Positions 1 through 8,523 of a stretch of 64,000 nucleotides of DNA are shown here, one piece after another. Position numbers and translations under genes: made by a program. The DNA comes from Pleurocapsa minor GSE-CHR-MK 17-07R. Lineage in GTDB: Bacteria; Chloroflexota; Anaerolineae; Aggregatilineales; Phototrophicaceae. How positions within the stretch are numbered: position 1 is the stretch's first letter; the number at the start of each line of letters is the position of its first letter. The stretch is from NCBI GenBank assembly GCA_019359125.1, contig JAHHHY010000001.1, positions 558,001 to 622,000 of the forward strand, given 5' to 3'. The notes below the pieces were generated by a model that worked only from the letters and a program-made list of their open reading frames with translations, did no database searches and was not told the origin of the DNA.

Positions 1-324
1 CAGCAGCGCTTGTTTGCCTACGAAAACGGCCAGCTTGTACATTCACACCTGGTCAGCACCGGCCTGCCTGAAACGCCAACGCTCCTGGGCGACTACGCCG
101 TATATGTGAAATATGCCGCGACCGATATGAGCGGTCCTGGCTACTATCTGCCCCAGGTTCCCTGGACGATGTATTACTATCAGGGCTATGGCATCCACGG
201 CACCTACTGGCACAACAATTTTGGGCGGCCGATGAGCCACGGATGCGTGAATCTGCCCACAGACCAGGCGCAGTGGTTCTTCAATTTTGCCTCAGTGGGC
301 ACGCCCGTACGCGTGGTCGCCTGA
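1..324 (+). CDS. L,D-transpeptidase (YkuD domain), 5' end outside window
   Basis: The last 107 residues of a YkuD-type L,D-transpeptidase are visible; the start lies before the window. The catalytic signature is present: a His-Gly (GIHGTYWH) followed by FGRPMSHGCVNLP, whose Cys is the acyl-enzyme nucleophile in this family. Such enzymes make 3-3 crosslinks in peptidoglycan or attach proteins to it, and act outside the cytoplasmic membrane. The catalytic domain sits at the very C-terminus, so any signal peptide, LysM or substrate-binding part must be upstream. The family call is firm; the exact substrate cannot be judged. Confidence 0.9.
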   Translation, partial: QQRLFAYENGQLVHSHLVSTGLPETPTLLGDYAVYVKYAATDMSGPGYYLPQVPWTMYYYQGYGIHGTYWHNNFGRPMSHGCVNLPTDQAQWFFNFASVGTPVRVVA

Positions 325-363
325 TGGTGATGCTGGCATGGCGCGGGTCGCTTCGCTAAGATA

Positions 364-385
364 GGGACAGGTTCAGATTTGTCCC
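364..385 (+). terminator. Short stem-loop followed by T-run
   Basis: GGGACA (364-369) and TGTCCC (380-385) form a 6-bp perfect stem with a 10-nt loop, followed by ATTTTGG. It lies between the L,D-transpeptidase stop and the Shine-Dalgarno sequence of the next gene. It is short, so this is at best a weak terminator. Confidence 0.3.
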
Positions 386-400
386 ATTTTGGAGCAGCCC

Positions 401-952
401 ATGCAGCCCACCGCGCCCCATATTCGTCCTGTATCCGGCATTGACGGAGCCTGGTTAGCAGATATCAGGGCCTTCGCTGACGACCGGGGCGCATTTATGG
501 AAAGCTTCCATCGCGACTGGTTCCCATGGATCAACTGGGACAACATGCAGGCGAACTGTTCGCGCAGCAAAGCCAACGTGTTGCGCGGCCTGCACTTTCA
601 TCACCGCCAGATAGACTACTGGTTTGTGGTCTCAGGGGAAATGCGTGTGGGTATGGCAGACCTGCGTCCGTCCTCGCCGACTTTCAAGCAATCCGTCGCG
701 CTGTCGCTCTCAGCAGACAAGCCGACCGGCCTGTTCATCCCTGTCGGTGTCGCTCACGGCTTCGTCGCACTCACCGATGTCACGCTGACCTATCTGGTCA
801 ACAACTACTACGATGGCACCGACGAGCATGGCGTGGCCTGGAATGACCCGGAGCTGGCCGTCCCCTGGAATGTGAGTAACCCACTGATTTCCGGCCGCGA
901 CGCCGCAAACCCCGTATTCAGCGCACTGCCAGAGGTATCGCGCCCACGCTAG
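401..952 (+). CDS. dTDP-4-dehydrorhamnose 3,5-epimerase-like (RmlC family) cupin protein
   Basis: The 183-residue product is the length of RmlC proteins. Family motifs run in order: an FADDRGAFMESF segment near the N-terminus, NCSRSKANVLRGLHFH (with the His that serves as catalytic base), a Gly-rich cupin strand and IPVGVAHGFVAL. RmlC epimerises C3 and C5 of dTDP-4-keto-6-deoxyglucose on the way to dTDP-rhamnose for cell-surface polysaccharide. No rmlA, B or D is adjacent, so a related 3- or 5-epimerase acting on another dTDP-sugar is equally possible. The ATG at 401 is chosen over an in-frame TTG at 389 because GGAG (391-394) lies six bases before it. The stop shares the bases CTAG with the convergent gene. 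Confidence 0.8.
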   Translation: MQPTAPHIRPVSGIDGAWLADIRAFADDRGAFMESFHRDWFPWINWDNMQANCSRSKANVLRGLHFHHRQIDYWFVVSGEMRVGMADLRPSSPTFKQSVALSLSADKPTGLFIPVGVAHGFVALTDVTLTYLVNNYYDGTDEHGVAWNDPELAVPWNVSNPLISGRDAANPVFSALPEVSRPR

Positions 953-1890
953 GTTGCCTTATCGGTTTTGTTCTGTTTGCTCAGGGCATCAAACGCAGCG
1001 TTGATGTCTGCCATCCGGCGCGTATATTTCTCTTTCTCGTTCGGGTGCATATCAGGATGATTTTCGCGTGCCATACGTTTGTAGGCGCGGCGCACCTCAT
1101 CCGGGCTGGCTTCCTTACCCAGTCCCAGCGTCGCGTAATGCTTCAACAGTAATGACTGCACACGTCTCGGCGCCCCTCGTGATTGCTGCTGGCTGTGATA
1201 TCCCTGCCGGTACTGCTGCTGTTCCTTGGCGCCCATGTCCCCGTAATGACGTTCAAATTCTTCCCACGGGTTACTACTCGCAGGCGTCTCGTAGTCGGTC
1301 TGGCTCTGTGTCCGCCGGCGCCCGCCAAACGACCAGTTGCGCCAGTTGTTCTGATATTCGGCCTCCTGCATCGGGCTGGTCTGCTTCCAGAACTGCCCTT
1401 CCCCGAAGAAGCCCGCTGCATAGCGGCCCGTCAGCAGCTTGGACGTGTAAGACGAAGTCTCCACGTTCAGCTTAGCGACATCCACTGCGTCCCCATAGGA
1501 CACGCCATACTCGCTGCCGCCCCAGCGCCAGTGCAGATGGACCGGCCGGATTGTCGTGTGCGAGCCAGAGCACCAGTAGCCATACAGGCGGCCATGTGCC
1601 AGCGCATGCAGCGTCGACATCCACGGCGCGGGTACGATATCCTGCTCGTCTCCGGGCATCATGCGGCCGTCGAGGATATACAGTGTCCCAATATGCTGGC
1701 GCGTGTTACGTTCAATCTGTGCGCTGATTTCTGGCACACGAATGGCCCGATTCACCACGTAAATGGCCACACGCCTGCCGCCTGGCACCTCCAGGAGCAA
1801 ATCAGCGGCAGTTGTTTCACGGGAAACCACACTCACACGGGTGGTATTTCGTGACTGTTGTTCAAGATGATCGAGGACAAACTGCTTCAA
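949..1890 (-). CDS. C-terminal J-domain protein
   Basis: A 313-residue protein whose last 60 or so residues form a J domain: YATLGLGKEASPDEVRRAYK, then the HPD tripeptide in ARENHPDMHPNEKEK. J domains stimulate the ATPase of DnaK-type Hsp70 proteins. The first 190 residues are unlike the Gly/Phe, zinc-finger and C-terminal domains of DnaJ, so this is a type C (class III) co-chaperone with an unknown targeting part; a Gln/Arg-rich linker (QQQYRQGYHSQQQSRG) separates the two. The start is TTG at 1890 behind GAGGG five bases upstream. It is convergent with the RmlC-like gene with a 4-base overlap. Confidence 0.8.
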   Translation of the reverse strand: MKQFVLDHLEQQSRNTTRVSVVSRETTAADLLLEVPGGRRVAIYVVNRAIRVPEISAQIERNTRQHIGTLYILDGRMMPGDEQDIVPAPWMSTLHALAHGRLYGYWCSGSHTTIRPVHLHWRWGGSEYGVSYGDAVDVAKLNVETSSYTSKLLTGRYAAGFFGEGQFWKQTSPMQEAEYQNNWRNWSFGGRRRTQSQTDYETPASSNPWEEFERHYGDMGAKEQQQYRQGYHSQQQSRGAPRRVQSLLLKHYATLGLGKEASPDEVRRAYKRMARENHPDMHPNEKEKYTRRMADINAAFDALSKQNKTDKAT

Positions 1891-1932
1891 ACGAACCCTC
1901 GCTGAATGATCTAGGAATACAAGCGCTGACGG

Positions 1933-3123
1933 TTACGGTCTTTCAGCGGCACGCTTCAGCAGTGTGACCGCCGCATCTGCCAGCAGAGCTGTGCCCATCG
2001 GCAGCACATCTTCGCTGATGTCAAACACAGGATTGTGATGCGCGCGCTGCACGTGATCCAGTTTTGCGCCCAGCATGAACATTGCCCCGGGCGCTTTGCT
2101 CGTCATAAAGCTAAAGTCTTCGCCGCCCATGCTGACATCATGCGGGATAATCGCGTTCTCGCCAAGTAAGACTTTCACCCGTTCGGAGAGCACTTCCGCC
2201 ACGTCAGGGTCATTATAGGTTGAGGGGCATCCGCGCACGATTTCCAGGACATAATCGCCACCCAGGGCCCGCGCCACACTGACGGCACGCTCCAGCTCGG
2301 TAATCAGGTTTTCGCGCGTCTCGCTGTCATAGCTGCGCATGGTGCCCGTCAGGCGTGCCTCAGCCGGGATGACGTTCTCTCCGCCTTCCAACCCCGCTTT
2401 CACCGTCCCTATCGTCAGCACAGCCGGCTTAATCGGGTCAATACGGCGTGCCACCACCCCCTGAATCGCGCTGATCACCTGCCCCAGCAGGAAGATGGGA
2501 TCTACACCCTGGTCTGGATGCGCGCCATGCACCCCCTTGCCGATGATAGTGGCGTAGAAATTATCGACATTTGCGGTCATATAGCCCTTGGAGGCGACCA
2601 CTTTGCCAACTTCCATTTCGCTGTCCACGTGCAGCGCGAAGACGTGATCGACGCCATCCAGCACGCCTTCCTCCACCATCCGCTGGGCGCCGCTTTTTCC
2701 TTCCTCGTCGTGTGTCTCTTCACACGGCTGAAACAGGAAGCGAATCTCACCCGCCGGGCGATCTTTCATATTCGCCAGCACGCGTGCTGCACCCAGCAGC
2801 ATCGCTGTGTGCGCGTCGTGGCCGCAGGCATGCATCACGCCCGGCGTTTGCGAGGCATACGTCACATGATTAGCCTCCTGAAGCGGCAGGGCGTCCATAT
2901 CTGCACGCAAAGCCACCACTGGAGAGCCCTCTCCCAGCACCGCAACCACGCCGGTTTTGGCACTGCCCGTCATCACTTCCAGACCCAGTGCCTGTAATTC
3001 CCGTGCCACCAAGGCGGCAGTACGCGTCTCCCGAAACCCCAGTTCAGGGTGCTGATGGATATCGCGACGCCACGTGACCAACTGCTGGCGCAGGGCATTC
3101 GCTTCGTTCAGGAGTACAGACAT
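1933..3123 (-). CDS. M20-family amidohydrolase (hippurate hydrolase / N-acyl-amino-acid hydrolase type)
   Basis: A 396-residue M20D-type metallohydrolase. Metal-binding motifs are clear: ADMDALP (residues 74-80) and [13 protein letters not shown] from residue 98, with Cys100 and His102 as expected ligands, plus a Glu pair in [12 protein letters not shown] and a His near the C-terminus (HHNPVFD). Relatives cleave N-acyl amino acids, hippurate or indole-acetyl amino acids in the cytoplasm. An in-frame start 44 codons upstream exists but gives an unlikely basic N-terminus; the ATG at 3123 has GAGGGA at a suitable distance and begins where the family begins. It is transcribed divergently from the flavoenzyme at 3247, with 123 bases between. 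Confidence 0.87.
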   Translation of the reverse strand: MSVLLNEANALRQQLVTWRRDIHQHPELGFRETRTAALVARELQALGLEVMTGSAKTGVVAVLGEGSPVVALRADMDALPLQEANHVTYASQTPGVMHACGHDAHTAMLLGAARVLANMKDRPAGEIRFLFQPCEETHDEEGKSGAQRMVEEGVLDGVDHVFALHVDSEMEVGKVVASKGYMTANVDNFYATIIGKGVHGAHPDQGVDPIFLLGQVISAIQGVVARRIDPIKPAVLTIGTVKAGLEGGENVIPAEARLTGTMRSYDSETRENLITELERAVSVARALGGDYVLEIVRGCPSTYNDPDVAEVLSERVKVLLGENAIIPHDVSMGGEDFSFMTSKAPGAMFMLGAKLDHVQRAHHNPVFDISEDVLPMGTALLADAAVTLLKRAAERP

Positions 3124-3246
3124 GGTAACGTCCCTCATTTTCAAGTGAATCATTCGCGCCGGAGTTCGCGCACCGGAGCCCCGGCGCGTTACAATCGTGA
3201 CCGACACAAATTGTGCCCCATTATAGTCAATACGGTGACCTGAAAC

Positions 3247-4389
3247 ATGCCTCATTATGACTTACTCATCATCGGCGCTGGCGCGCACGGCAGCGCCGCG
3301 GCATACCATGCAGCCCGCCGTGGGCTAAAGGTTCTGCTGCTCGAACAATTCGGTTTTGACCACGGGAATGGCAGCTCTTATGGCGCTTCTCGCATCATCC
3401 GCTACGCCTACGATCACCCCGTCTACATCGATATGGCGCGGCTGGCATTTGCCGAATGGGAAGCAGTTCAGCAGACCGTGGGCGAACAGCTCATGTTTAA
3501 GACCGGCGGGCTGGATTTTGGCCCGCGCGGCGAACCTGTGCTGGAAAACATGATTGACAGCCTGACCAAACAGGACATCCCGTTCGAGCTGCTGGATACC
3601 AAAGAAGCAGCCAAATGGTTCCCGCAGTTCCGTTTCGATGACGCCTTCGCGGTGCTCTATCAGGCAGATGCCAGCCTGCTGGCCGCATCGCGCTGCGTGC
3701 TGGCGCATCTGCATCTGGCACGTCAGCACGGCGCTGTGCTCATGGCAAATGTCCGCGTCCAGCGGCTTCAGGTGGCCGGGGCGAGCTGGCAGGTCCATAC
3801 CGAACAGGAAATATTCACCGCAGATCGGGTGATCATAGCCGCCGGCGCATGGGCCAATGACCTGCTTGCGCCGTTGGATTTTGAACAGCCGCTGAGACCC
3901 GTCGCCTGCCAGGAAAACTACTATGAACTGGCGGATATGCGGCCCTATCAGGTCGGGCAGTGTCCTGTCTTTATCGCCCATCTGACGCAGGACTACGGTT
4001 TCCCCTTTATGCCTTATGGACTGCCCAGTGTGAATGGTTCCGGCTTCAAGATCGCGCTCCATGGCGGTCCAGACTTTGATCCGCATGTGGCTGAACGTGA
4101 CGTAGACCGTGGTGTTGCAGCCCAGATGGTGGAATTTGCGTCTCGTTATCTGGCTCAGCCGGTAACTGCCCATCAGTCTTCGCGCGTTTGCCTGTATACG
4201 ATGACGCCAGATGAACATTTCATACTTGGGTCTCATCATGACTATGCGAATCTTGTCGTGGGCGCTGCCTGCTCCGGCCACGGCTTCAAATTCAGCAATA
4301 TCATTGGTCAGGCCCTGGTGGATATAGCCTTCGGAGAACAAACCCGCTTTGATATCTCCATGTTTGCGCCTGGCCGCTTTGCTCCCTGA
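3247..4389 (+). CDS. Monomeric sarcosine oxidase / N-methyltryptophan oxidase-like flavoenzyme
   Basis: A 380-residue FAD-dependent amine oxidase of the DAO superfamily, close to the usual length of monomeric sarcosine oxidase. The N-terminus carries the dinucleotide-binding GAGAHG (residues 10-15) ending at LLLEQ, followed by [13 protein letters not shown], a family segment near the flavin. Cys315 in [15 protein letters not shown] matches the residue that binds FAD covalently (8-alpha-S-cysteinyl) in sarcosine oxidases. It oxidises a secondary N-methyl amine to give H2O2 and an aldehyde; sarcosine, N-methyltryptophan or pipecolate are candidates. The PLP enzyme gene starts 12 bases downstream, so the two probably form an operon acting on amino compounds. 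Confidence 0.85.
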   Translation: MPHYDLLIIGAGAHGSAAAYHAARRGLKVLLLEQFGFDHGNGSSYGASRIIRYAYDHPVYIDMARLAFAEWEAVQQTVGEQLMFKTGGLDFGPRGEPVLENMIDSLTKQDIPFELLDTKEAAKWFPQFRFDDAFAVLYQADASLLAASRCVLAHLHLARQHGAVLMANVRVQRLQVAGASWQVHTEQEIFTADRVIIAAGAWANDLLAPLDFEQPLRPVACQENYYELADMRPYQVGQCPVFIAHLTQDYGFPFMPYGLPSVNGSGFKIALHGGPDFDPHVAERDVDRGVAAQMVEFASRYLAQPVTAHQSSRVCLYTMTPDEHFILGSHHDYANLVVGAACSGHGFKFSNIIGQALVDIAFGEQTRFDISMFAPGRFAP

Positions 4390-4401
4390 AGGAAGACTTT
4401 T

Positions 4402-5532
4402 GTGAGAGAACACTTTCTGCTCGACCCGTCCGTCAATTTTCTGAACCACGGCTCATTTGGCGCCTGCCCCGCCGACGTATTCGCTGTCTATCAGCGCTGG
4501 CAGCGTGAGCTGGAATTTCAGCCTGTCGAGTTTATCGGACGTCGGCTGGAAGGCCTGCTGCGTGAGGCCATGGCCCCCCTCGCCCGCTATATCAACGCGC
4601 CGCACGATGCGTGCGTTTTTGTTTCAAATGCTACCGCGGGTGTCAATGTGGTCGCGCGTTCGCTCAAGCTGCAGCCAGGGGACGAAGTCCTGGCTACCGA
4701 TCATGAATATGGCGCATGCAGCTTCACCTGGACGCATGTCTGCAATCAGGCGGGTGCCAGCTATATTCTGCAACCGATCAGCGTGCCCATCCTCAGCGAG
4801 GACGCATTCATTAAAGAATTTTGGGCGGGCGTGACGCCGCGCACCAAAGTCATCTTCATCAGCCATATCACATCTGCCACCGGGCTGATCTTCCCGATCG
4901 CGAGACTGATTCAGCGCGCACGCGCCGCCGGCATCCTGACCGTCATCGATGGCGCCCATGTGCCATCACACATCCCGCTGGATCTCACCGCCCTGGATCC
5001 CGATTTCTACACGGGCAACTTCCACAAATGGATGTGTGCCCCCAAGTCGAGCGCGTTCCTGTATGCGCGTCCAGACAAACAGCATCTGCTCACCCCGCTG
5101 ACGATTAGCTGGGGCTACGGGGACCCCGCGTTTACGGTGCAGCACGAGCGCCAGCCCACGCGTGACCCTTCGGCCTATCTGGCCACACCAGACGCCCTGG
5201 CATGGCTTCAGGCACATGATTGGGATACGCACGCCGCGCGCTGCCATGAAATGATCCTCCAGGCACGCGAGCGCATCAGCCAGATTGGCGGGCAGGCACC
5301 GCTGGCGCCACCAGACTGGTACGGTCAGATGGTAGCCTGTCCCCTGCCCCCGTGCGATGTCGCGGCGGTCAAAACGCTGCTCTACGACAAGTACCGGATC
5401 GAGATACCCGTATTCCTGTGGAATAACATGCCGATCATTCGCATTTCGGTGCAGGCCTATAACACCCAGGCGGATCTGGATGCGTTCTATTCCGCGCTCG
5501 GAGAGGTGCTGAAGATTGCCGCAATTCCTTGA
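4402..5532 (+). CDS. Class V aminotransferase fold enzyme, isopenicillin-N-epimerase (CefD)-like
   Basis: A 376-residue PLP enzyme of fold type I, class V. The N-terminus FLNHGSFGACP is characteristic of the CefD-like subgroup; VIDGAH contains the Asp (183) that holds the PLP pyridine nitrogen, and Lys209 in NFHKW forms the Schiff base. CefD-like proteins include epimerases, cysteine desulfurase-like lyases and uncharacterised enzymes, so the reaction cannot be named; no beta-lactam genes are near. The start is GTG at 4402 with GAAGGAAG upstream. It follows the sarcosine oxidase-like gene closely and overlaps the next gene by 17 bases, indicating co-transcription. Confidence 0.8.
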   Translation: MREHFLLDPSVNFLNHGSFGACPADVFAVYQRWQRELEFQPVEFIGRRLEGLLREAMAPLARYINAPHDACVFVSNATAGVNVVARSLKLQPGDEVLATDHEYGACSFTWTHVCNQAGASYILQPISVPILSEDAFIKEFWAGVTPRTKVIFISHITSATGLIFPIARLIQRARAAGILTVIDGAHVPSHIPLDLTALDPDFYTGNFHKWMCAPKSSAFLYARPDKQHLLTPLTISWGYGDPAFTVQHERQPTRDPSAYLATPDALAWLQAHDWDTHAARCHEMILQARERISQIGGQAPLAPPDWYGQMVACPLPPCDVAAVKTLLYDKYRIEIPVFLWNNMPIIRISVQAYNTQADLDAFYSALGEVLKIAAIP

Positions 5533-6589
5533 CGGAATCGCCCGTGTTGCCGTTTTCCTGGTCGGGGCCTGGATCGTCTATGGCACGGTGCTGTCGGCCA
5601 TCAAGACCTTCGTGCTGCCACGCAGCGTCAACACCCGCATCACCAATGCGGTCTTTTCAGGCATACGATGGCTGTTTGACCTGCGCCAGCGAAAAATGAC
5701 GACGTATGAGCAGCGCGACCAGCACATGGCTCTATATGCGCCTGTTGCGCTGCTGGCACTGCCAGTCGCCTGGCTGACGCTGGTCGTGCTCGGCTACACG
5801 CTCATCTACTGGTCGGTCGGCGTCGGAACCATCCTCGATGCTTTTCGCATCAGCGGCTCGTCACTGTTCACACTCGGCTTTGCGATGGATGCGCGCACGC
5901 AGCTCCTGGTCATTGAGTTTACGGAAGCCGGGCTGGGCATGATTCTCATCGCCCTGCTCATCGCATACCTGCCCACCATGTACAGCGCCTTTGCCAAACG
6001 GGAAACACTGGTCAATCTGCTGGATGTGCGCGCGGGCAGCCCGCCCAGCCCGGTTACCCTCATCGTGCGCCTGCATGACATCAGTGGTCTGGAACGGTTG
6101 ACCGAGTTGTGGCGCAATTGGGAACTATGGTTTGTCGATCTTGAGGAAAGTCATACCACCTTCATGCCGCTCGTCTTTTTTCGGTCGCCCAATGGGAATC
6201 GGTCGTGGATCACCTCCGCAGGCGCTATCCTCGATACCGCTTCGCTGGCCAATGCCGTACTCGATATCCCGCATGAGCCGCAGGCAGACCTGACCATCCG
6301 GGCGGGGTTTCTGGCGCTGCGCCAGATCGCAGATTATTTCGGTTTTGCCTATAACCCGGATCCCAAACCAACCGATCCCATCAGCATCACGAAAGAGGAA
6401 TTCCTTGCAGTCGTGGAAGAACTGCGCGCTGCAAATGTGCCCCTCAAACCCGACCTCGAGCAAGCCTGGCGCGATTATGCCGGCTGGCGCGTCAATTATG
6501 ACTCTGTGCTGCTGGACCTGGCGCGCCTGACGATGGCCCCATACGCACAATGGATCAGCGACCGCAGCATGCCCAGAAAGAAACGCTAG
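5516..6589 (+). CDS. Membrane protein resembling a two-pass ion channel
   Basis: A 357-residue protein starting at TTG 5516, with GAGG about ten bases upstream. Hydrophobic segments lie around residues 7-25, 78-105 and 132-155. Between the last two is a short hydrophobic re-entrant-like stretch, ISGSSLFTLGFA, similar in position and sequence to the pore loop of two-transmembrane ion channels, although the K+ filter TVGYG is absent. The remaining 190 residues appear cytoplasmic (RLHDISGLERLTELWRNWE and onwards). Function and ion specificity are unknown; channel is a structural inference. It overlaps the upstream gene, and its TAG shares CTAG with the convergent gene. Confidence 0.5.
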   Translation: MPQFLDGIARVAVFLVGAWIVYGTVLSAIKTFVLPRSVNTRITNAVFSGIRWLFDLRQRKMTTYEQRDQHMALYAPVALLALPVAWLTLVVLGYTLIYWSVGVGTILDAFRISGSSLFTLGFAMDARTQLLVIEFTEAGLGMILIALLIAYLPTMYSAFAKRETLVNLLDVRAGSPPSPVTLIVRLHDISGLERLTELWRNWELWFVDLEESHTTFMPLVFFRSPNGNRSWITSAGAILDTASLANAVLDIPHEPQADLTIRAGFLALRQIADYFGFAYNPDPKPTDPISITKEEFLAVVEELRAANVPLKPDLEQAWRDYAGWRVNYDSVLLDLARLTMAPYAQWISDRSMPRKKR

Positions 6590-7164
6590 GCGGACTGCTG
6601 AGCCATCTGGCGTACAATGTCGCGCAGGACTGGCTCAAAATCATCGCCCACGGCAGCACGATAATCCTCCGGTCTGATCAACGTGTAGGTCCTGCTGTCA
6701 GTCATCAGGCCGGGGAAACCGGTTTCGGTGTCCTGCACATGCAGCGGATGCACGCCTGACGCTAAGAATGCGGCATCATCACACTCTGGTGTGACCGTCA
6801 CGGCATCTACATTCAGCGCCAGCGGGCCGCACGCGATTGCATAGGCGCCGCTGGCAAACGGCACATGCAGAATCGCGACGACCGCTTCAAAGCCGCGTGC
6901 ATAGGCGATTGAGCGCTCCAGCGCGACAATGCCCGCCGCGCCCAGCGCAAAATACGCCGCCAAATCAAACACATAGCCGCACACGAACGGGTGCGTCACA
7001 TTAATGACCGCTTTCCCAAACGGCAGAAACGGATCATCGAACCGGGCAATGGGCAGCGGCATCATCGGAATTGTTGGCCGAAGCTCCAGCAACGCCAGTG
7101 TTCCGCAACGCGCTGATGCGGCGGCCAGCCTGCGCGAAAAGGCGCCTTCTCTCAGCTCAGGCAT
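6586..7164 (-). CDS. Conserved-looking hypothetical protein, co-transcribed with cinA
   Basis: A 192-residue protein that I do not recognise. It is Ala-rich with no signal peptide or clear transmembrane segment; a central stretch (AYFALGAAGIVALERSIAYA) may be a buried helix. Its ATG overlaps the end of cinA by 8 bases on the same strand, so it is probably translated by coupling. The acidic segment TVTPECDD and C-terminal GDDFEPVLRDIVRQM suggest a folded cytoplasmic protein. No catalytic motif was identified. Confidence 0.6.
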   Translation of the reverse strand: MPELREGAFSRRLAAASARCGTLALLELRPTIPMMPLPIARFDDPFLPFGKAVINVTHPFVCGYVFDLAAYFALGAAGIVALERSIAYARGFEAVVAILHVPFASGAYAIACGPLALNVDAVTVTPECDDAAFLASGVHPLHVQDTETGFPGLMTDSRTYTLIRPEDYRAAVGDDFEPVLRDIVRQMAQQSA

Positions 7165-8371
7165 GATTATTCTTCAGCAAGCGCCACAGCATCGACAATG
7201 ACCAGGTGCCCATAAACTGGCGCGCCATATCGCTTGCGCCCGAAAAGCCATAACTGCGCGAGACCACACTTTCGCCCAGCACCACCGCCAGCGCGCTCAG
7301 CTCATCGGCATCGGAATGATCCTCACCGCTGGCATCGGTGCTCGTCACTGCGATGACCGACGTGCCCGGCTGCGCGGCCTGGCTGGCCGCCTGCTCCACG
7401 GCATCGCGGATACGCATCCCGTCTGCCAGCACTTCCGGAGACGGACGGGTCACGACGGTGACATCACCCGCCTCCACTGCCGCCTTCAGGCGACCGCTCA
7501 CCAGCGGCGGCACGCCCGTCTCGATAATGTGAAGTTTCAGCCCCTGCGCGCGCAACAGCGTCAGCACAGCATCTTCCAGCGCATCCTCATTTGTGCCGAA
7601 GATGTGCTCGCCCACCCGCTGGCGCACGAGCGTCTCGGTTGTGGCGATCATCGCATCCGCCAGGTCACGCGTGTCTGCCTTGGCCGTAATTCGAATATCT
7701 ACCTGACCGCTGTGTGCGGCCAGCCCAATCGTTGGGTTAGAACCTTCTAACAAATCCTTGCCAAGTGCATCATCAAGCATGCTCTCGCCGATGCCCGCCG
7801 CCTTCAGTACCAGCGCCCGAATGACGGTACCACCCAGCTGGAACTTCTCGCGCAGATATGGGATGATTTTCTCGCTGAACAGGAATTTCATCTCGCGTGG
7901 CACACCAGGCAATGCCAGCACCACTTTGTCGCCGTCGGCAATCTCAACAATGAAGCTGGGCGCGGTGCCAACCGGATTTTCGACGATAAGGGCATCCTGC
8001 GGCACAAACGCCTGGCGCCGGTTATTCTCGGTCATGCGCGAGCGAAAGCCCTCGAAGCGCGCAGCGATGCTGTCCAGCAGATGCTGCTGAAATTCCAGCG
8101 GACGATCCGTCGCCAGGGCCACGCCGTCGCGCGTCATATCGTCCACGGTTGGCCCCAGCCCACCACACATAATGACCAGGTCCGCCCTCGATAGCGCAAT
8201 GCGGACGGCGTCTGCAATCCGGCCGGTGTTATCCCCGACAGAGGTCATGAAGTACAGATTGATCCCCAGGTCACGAAGCTGGCGGGCCAACCAGACCGAA
8301 TTGGTATCAGTGATTTCCCCTAAAAGGATCTCGGTTCCAACGGCGATGATTTCTGCGTTAACATTTCTCAT
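7157..8371 (-). CDS. CinA-family protein with intact MoaB-like N-terminus and degenerate C-terminal domain
   Basis: A 404-residue protein. Residues 1-165 are a typical MoaB/Mog-like domain: AEIIAVGTEILLGEITDTN at the start, then GGLGPTVDDMTRDGVA and ALPGVPREMKFLF, as in CinA proteins that hydrolyse ADP-ribose. In family members the C-terminal domain is a nicotinamide-nucleotide amidase (PncC) with an ESCTGG motif; here that place reads IIETGVPPLVSGRLKAA and neither the Ser nor the Gly pair is present, so deamidase activity is doubtful. The protein may recycle pyridine nucleotides only through the N-terminal domain. An unknown gene overlaps its 3' end. Confidence 0.8.
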   Translation of the reverse strand: MRNVNAEIIAVGTEILLGEITDTNSVWLARQLRDLGINLYFMTSVGDNTGRIADAVRIALSRADLVIMCGGLGPTVDDMTRDGVALATDRPLEFQQHLLDSIAARFEGFRSRMTENNRRQAFVPQDALIVENPVGTAPSFIVEIADGDKVVLALPGVPREMKFLFSEKIIPYLREKFQLGGTVIRALVLKAAGIGESMLDDALGKDLLEGSNPTIGLAAHSGQVDIRITAKADTRDLADAMIATTETLVRQRVGEHIFGTNEDALEDAVLTLLRAQGLKLHIIETGVPPLVSGRLKAAVEAGDVTVVTRPSPEVLADGMRIRDAVEQAASQAAQPGTSVIAVTSTDASGEDHSDADELSALAVVLGESVVSRSYGFSGASDMARQFMGTWSLSMLWRLLKNNHA

Positions 8372-8389
8372 TATTCATCCTGAGAATAC

Positions 8390-8417
8390 TTGCAATTCCA
8401 GTTCGGGATACTATAAT
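8390..8417 (+). promoter_or_regulatory. Candidate sigma-70-type promoter for the ABC ATPase gene
   Basis: TTGCAA (8390-8395) and a perfect TATAAT (8412-8417) are separated by 16 bases in the 152-base divergent gap between cinA and the ABC ATPase gene. The predicted transcript would carry a leader of about 100 nt. Confidence 0.55.
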
Positions 8418-8523
8418 CACGTGTAGACAGGCACTCATTTGCGCCTGCAACAAGTTTGTACATTTTCCACAATATGTGTATAGAGTGGGTATATCCACTA
8501 TTTTCTAACGGGAGGTTATTGTC

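Noticed and set aside
3325-4449. 374-codon minus-strand frame opposite the sarcosine oxidase-like gene
   Set aside because: Composition and lack of motifs mark it as a shadow of the flavoenzyme gene, whose family motifs are intact.
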